64,000 bases of DNA from Sanguibacter antarcticus (lineage in GTDB: Bacteria > Actinomycetota > Actinomycetes > Actinomycetales > Cellulomonadaceae), in the NCBI RefSeq assembly GCF_002564005.1, contig NZ_PDJG01000001.1:3410001-3474000 (forward strand), given 5' to 3'. Shown one piece after another: positions 60,959-64,000 of the stretch. The notes under the pieces were generated by a model. It did not search any database, had not been told where the DNA came from, and worked only from the letters and a program-made list of their open reading frames with translations. Both the position numbers and the translations under genes were made by a program. The first letter of the stretch is position 1; the number at the start of each line of letters is the position of its first letter.

Positions 60959-62707
60959 ATGGAACGCATCGGACTCGAACCTGGGACGGAGATCGGCGGC
61001 TACCGCATCGTCTCCCCGCTCGGCTCTGGCGCGATGGGCGCCGTGTACAAAGCTGTCGACGGCGGAGGGACAGCGGTCGCGCTCAAGATCCTCCACCCGA
61101 ACTTCGCACCCGACGCAGAGATGCGCCGACGCCTGGGACGCGAGGTCGCGGCCCTGCAGAAGGTGCGCCACCCGGCGGTCGCGCAGGTGCTCGACGCCGA
61201 GGCCGACTCGGCCGAGATGTTCATCGTCACCGAGCTCGTCGACGGCCCCACGCTCGAAGAAGAGGTCGCCAACGGCGGCCCGCTCGACCCCGTCGACCTG
61301 CACGAGCTCGCCGACCAGCTCCGCGACGCGCTCGCGGCCGTGCACGCCGCAGGCGTCATCCACCGCGACCTCAAGCCGAGCAACATCCTCATCAGCGACG
61401 ACGGACCGGTCCTCATCGACTTCGGTATCGCTCACGGCATGGAGGACGCGCGCCTGACCTCCGCAGGCTTCGTCCTGGGGACGCCCGGGTACCTCGCCCC
61501 GGAGCTCGTCGACCGGCACGACCCGTCGGTCGCGAGCGACTGGTGGGGCTGGGCCGCGCTCCTTGCCTATGCTGCGACCGGCCGCCCTCCGTTCGGTCTG
61601 CGCCCGCTCGAGGTGGTCATCGCTCGCGCGCGCTCGGGCGACCTGGACGCCGACGGTCTCGGCCCGCTCACCTCGAAGGCGCTGCGAGGAGCGCTCTGTG
61701 CCGACCCTGCCGAGCGGCTGTCCGCCGACGAGGTGGTGGCCATCCTCCGGACCGCGGCCGAGGACGGGGACGAGCCCGAGCCCGAACCAGAGCCGGTGCC
61801 GGGACCCGACGTCGTGGCGGAGAGCGCGACGGTCGTCCTCCCTGCTGTGCCGAGCGGCGCGCCTGTCGATCAGGAGGCGAACAACGACGGAAGCACGGTG
61901 CTCATCGGACAGACCGTCGCCCCGCTCCCTGAGGAGCCGGCCACGATGGTCGTCCCTGTCACCCGCCCCGCCGACGGGTACGCCCCGGCTCCACCCCCGC
62001 CGCCGTCGGTCCCGGTCGACTCCTACGGGGGGCGGGCGGACGTCGGGCCCCCGATCACCTCTACGCAAGACGTCCCGCTCGCACCGCTCGCAGCCCCTGG
62101 GTACGCGCGCCCCGTCGTGCGCCGCCGGACGGGCTCCGTCCTCGCGATCGCGATCGCCCTCGTGCTCGCCGGTGCGACGTTCCCCGGCCGTGCTCTCGTG
62201 GTCCTGCTGGCGCTCGTTCTCGTGTGCCGCTACGTCGGGGTGATGCACGACGCTTTCCATTCTCGGCGTGCACGCCGTGGTGCTCGCGGCTCGGACGGGG
62301 TCCAGGCTGTGGCCCGCGCGCCCTGGCACCTCGTCCGCACCGTCGTCGCTACGGTGCCGTCGCTGCTCGTGGGTGCGAGCGCTGTCGTCGTCGTCGGCGG
62401 GATCCTGTGGTGGCTGCTCGTCACGGACCGGCTCGTCGTCGGCGGGAGCACGCCGCCGTGGGCTTATGCGGGCGTGGTCGGGATCGCTGTGCTCGTCGCG
62501 GTGACCGTGCTCTGGTTCGGTCCGGTGACGCTGCTGGCACGTTACGGCGCTCGCGTCGCGCTGGGGCGTGCGGCCCCTGGATGGCCTGGTGCCCTGGTGG
62601 TCGTCCTGATCAGCCTCGTGGTCTCCGCGTACTTTTTCGGTGTCGTCGTCGACGAGCACCCGATCGTGTGGTCGCCCCTTCAGGAACCCCCCAGTTTCGC
62701 CCCGTAA
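60959..62707 (+). CDS. PknB-type serine/threonine protein kinase, membrane-anchored
   Basis: A 582-residue protein. Residues about 14-265 are a Hanks-type kinase: glycine loop LGSGAMGAVYKA, ATP lysine in VALKILHPN, catalytic loop VIHRDLKPSNILI, DFG segment VLIDFGIAHG, and APE segment GTPGYLAPEL. Residues about 270-385 are an acidic and Pro-rich linker. The C-terminal part has four hydrophobic helices (about 396-422, 461-485, 500-520, 540-562), an unusual multi-pass anchor instead of the single helix plus PASTA repeats of PknB. The signal it senses is unknown. It is divergent from otsA and upstream of a DsbA-like gene. Confidence 0.88.
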   Translation: MERIGLEPGTEIGGYRIVSPLGSGAMGAVYKAVDGGGTAVALKILHPNFAPDAEMRRRLGREVAALQKVRHPAVAQVLDAEADSAEMFIVTELVDGPTLEEEVANGGPLDPVDLHELADQLRDALAAVHAAGVIHRDLKPSNILISDDGPVLIDFGIAHGMEDARLTSAGFVLGTPGYLAPELVDRHDPSVASDWWGWAALLAYAATGRPPFGLRPLEVVIARARSGDLDADGLGPLTSKALRGALCADPAERLSADEVVAILRTAAEDGDEPEPEPEPVPGPDVVAESATVVLPAVPSGAPVDQEANNDGSTVLIGQTVAPLPEEPATMVVPVTRPADGYAPAPPPPPSVPVDSYGGRADVGPPITSTQDVPLAPLAAPGYARPVVRRRTGSVLAIAIALVLAGATFPGRALVVLLALVLVCRYVGVMHDAFHSRRARRGARGSDGVQAVARAPWHLVRTVVATVPSLLVGASAVVVVGGILWWLLVTDRLVVGGSTPPWAYAGVVGIAVLVAVTVLWFGPVTLLARYGARVALGRAAPGWPGALVVVLISLVVSAYFFGVVVDEHPIVWSPLQEPPSFAP

Positions 62708-62752
62708 ACTGGGCTTTCACACCGGGCCCACCTCAGCAAAGGTTGCGAACGC

Positions 62753-63601
62753 ATGGTTACGAAGGACTCCCAGCTGTCGAAGGCGGAGCGCCGTGACGCC
62801 GCCCGCGCACAGGCGCTCAAGCTCCAGCAGGAGCAGGTGCGCCGTGAGAAGCGGACGCGAGCGATCATCATCGGTTCGCTCGTCGCAGGCCTCGCGATCG
62901 TCGGCGTCATCGTCTATGCGATCTTGCGCAGCGCTCCGGAGGACCTCGAAGGCATCAGCACGATCCCGGCGAGCGTCGAGACGCCCAGCGTCGCGAACGA
63001 CGCCGGTGGCATCTCCTTCGGCGAGACCGGTGAAGCAGGTACCACCTCGGGTGACGATGCAGTGACCGTCGACGTGTACCTCGACTACATGTGCCCCAAC
63101 TGCGGACAGTTCGAGGTCTTCAACGGTCCCGATCTCGACGATCTCCGCACGTCCGGCGACATCACCCTCGTGCTTCACCCCGTCTCTATCCTCGACGGCG
63201 CCTCGCTGGGGACCTCGTACTCCACCCGTGCCTCGGCAGCGTTCGCCTATGTGGCCGAGAACGCCCCGGAGAGCGCTCTCGCGTTCAACGTCGCGCTGTT
63301 CGCCAACCAGCCGACCGAGAACACCGAGGGGCTGACGGACGAGCAGATCGAAGGGATCGCCGTCGATGCGGGCGTCTCTGCCGACGTGGCGGCCGGTATC
63401 GCCGACCAGACGTACATGGAGTTCGTCGCCGCGCTGACGCAGGTCGCCTACGGCGACCCGTCCGTGACGAACTCTGAGGGCGGGTTCGGGACGCCGACCG
63501 TCGTCATCAACGGTGAGCGCTTCGAGGGGAACTGGGCCGAGGACGGCGCGCTCTCCAGCGCCATCGCTGACGCACAGGGAACAGCTACAGTCGAGCCGTA
63601 A
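62753..63601 (+). CDS. Membrane-anchored DsbA-like thioredoxin-fold protein
   Basis: A 282-residue protein with a charged cytoplasmic N-terminus, one transmembrane anchor (about residues 39-62, AIIIGSLVAGLAIVGVIVYAI without the last residues) and an extracytoplasmic DsbA/thioredoxin_4 domain. The redox motif is CPNC (Cys114 and Cys117) in YLDYMCPNCGQFEVF; the cis-Pro loop is GTPTVVINGERFEG. It probably forms or shuffles disulfides in exported proteins. ATG 62753 starts 45 bases after the kinase gene stop. Confidence 0.88.
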   Translation: MVTKDSQLSKAERRDAARAQALKLQQEQVRREKRTRAIIIGSLVAGLAIVGVIVYAILRSAPEDLEGISTIPASVETPSVANDAGGISFGETGEAGTTSGDDAVTVDVYLDYMCPNCGQFEVFNGPDLDDLRTSGDITLVLHPVSILDGASLGTSYSTRASAAFAYVAENAPESALAFNVALFANQPTENTEGLTDEQIEGIAVDAGVSADVAAGIADQTYMEFVAALTQVAYGDPSVTNSEGGFGTPTVVINGERFEGNWAEDGALSSAIADAQGTATVEP

Positions 63602-63683
63602 CCGTGACGCGACCGGGGAGACCCGGTCGCGTCGCACGGTCGATGAACTGTAGGCTGTCCGCCGCACGTCATCGATCGTGCGT

Positions 63684-63759
63684 GCCGCCTTAGCTCAGCT
63701 GGTAGAGCATTCGCCTTGTAAGCGAAAGGTCGTCGGTTCGAACCCGACAGGCGGCTCCA
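63684..63759 (+). tRNA. tRNA-Thr, anticodon TGT
   Basis: A complete cloverleaf: acceptor stem GCCGCCT/AGGCGGC, D arm GCTC...GAGC, anticodon stem TTCGC/GCGAA with loop CTTGTAA (anticodon TGT at 63717-63719, reads ACA), T arm GTCGG-TTCGAAC-CCGAC, discriminator T and encoded CCA. All stems pair. Confidence 0.97.
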
Positions 63760-63813
63760 TGCACGACCCTCGCGGAGGTCGACCACGGCCGGTGCGGCCC
63801 TGCAAGGGGTCCG

Positions 63814-64000
63814 TCAGCGGCTCGTCGAGACCCGGTACTGCGCGTTGGCGACCGGGATGAAGACCGCGAGCGTGACGACGGTCCACACGAGCGTGTAGAC
63901 GACCGGGTGCTGGAGCGGCCACGCCGTCGGCTCGGGTGTCCCTGCCGGGATGTTGCCGAAGAGCTCGCGGGCAGCCTGCGTGACCGAGGAGACAGGGTTC
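63814..64000 (-). CDS. ABC-2 type transporter permease, C-terminal end (gene runs off window)
   Basis: Open on the minus strand from the window edge to a TGA at 63814-63816; 61 residues remain. The stretch begins NPVSSVTQAARELFGN, typical of the loop before the last helix in DrrB-type ABC-2 permeases, then a hydrophobic helix (VVYTLVWTVVTLAVFIPVA), and ends AQYRVSTSR. It probably exports a drug or glycoconjugate with an ATPase encoded beyond the window. The 5' part is missing. Confidence 0.75.
   Translation of the reverse strand, partial: NPVSSVTQAARELFGNIPAGTPEPTAWPLQHPVVYTLVWTVVTLAVFIPVANAQYRVSTSR

Overview
The window comes from a very GC-rich Gram-positive chromosome, most likely an actinomycete of the order Micrococcales (Cellulomonas/Sanguibacter-like; the genus is an inference). 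The support is the strong G/C bias at third codon positions, many GTG starts, and actinobacterial markers: mshA (mycothiol), lsr2, carD, senX3-regX3, a TIGR03083-type mycothiol-related protein, DUF3180 and DUF4032. It is core chromosome. I found no transposase, integrase, phage gene, CRISPR array or rRNA.

Layout. (1) 1-10.7 kb: the 3' end of phosphoenolpyruvate carboxylase; pnuC; a large FAD/Fe-S D-lactate or glycolate-type dehydrogenase; an NAD(P)-binding oxidoreductase; a thiamine-binding protein; a 713-residue protein ending in a RAMA-like modified-DNA reader domain; and a leftward group of alpha/beta hydrolase, quinone-oxidoreductase-like MDR protein and mycothiol-related protein. (2) 10.7-17.1 kb: a MEDS/ATPase regulator; metY-metX preceded by a seven-codon leaderless leader peptide ending Cys-Cys; an NlpC/P60 wall hydrolase; and pyrophosphatase. 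(3) 17.2-38.2 kb: dacB, a zincin metalloprotease, tilS, hpt, ftsH, and then a tightly overlapping run of folate (folE, folP, folB-folK), membrane PH-domain, pantothenate (panC, panD) and NAD (nadB) genes. An ArsR regulator/MFS exporter pair with its own operator separates nadB from nadC, and lysS follows. (4) 38.3-42.8 kb: a small membrane protein, lsr2, a lactonase, a BFD-type [2Fe-2S] protein, mshA and gpmA. (5) 42.8-49.9 kb: the phosphate regulon (phoU opposed to senX3-regX3, then pstSCAB) with recognisable PHO boxes in front of phoU and pstS. (6) 49.9-55.8 kb: a lipoprotein, carD, ispD, ispF, a TetR regulator, cysS and rlmB. (7) 55.9-64 kb: a DUF4032 kinase-like protein, an orphan MsmK/UgpC-type sugar ABC ATPase, otsB-otsA, a Ser/Thr kinase, a DsbA-like thioredoxin protein, tRNA-Thr(TGT) and the 3' end of an ABC-2 permease.

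The genes form several working units. GTP feeds folate through FolE, FolB, FolK and FolP, while PanC/PanD and NadB/NadC make precursors of CoA and NAD in the same run. SenX3-RegX3, PhoU and PstSCAB form the phosphate-sensing and uptake circuit. OtsA/OtsB make trehalose. MetY/MetX assimilate sulfide into homocysteine, apparently under a cysteine-reading leader.

A recurring theme is leaderless transcription: at least a dozen genes have a TANNNT-like -10 box ending 6-8 bases before the start codon and no Shine-Dalgarno sequence. The other theme is regulation in short leaders: the Cys-Cys peptide before metY, and very short upstream ORFs whose stops overlap the starts of dacB and ftsH. All functional calls rest on reading translated sequence and motifs; no database search was run.
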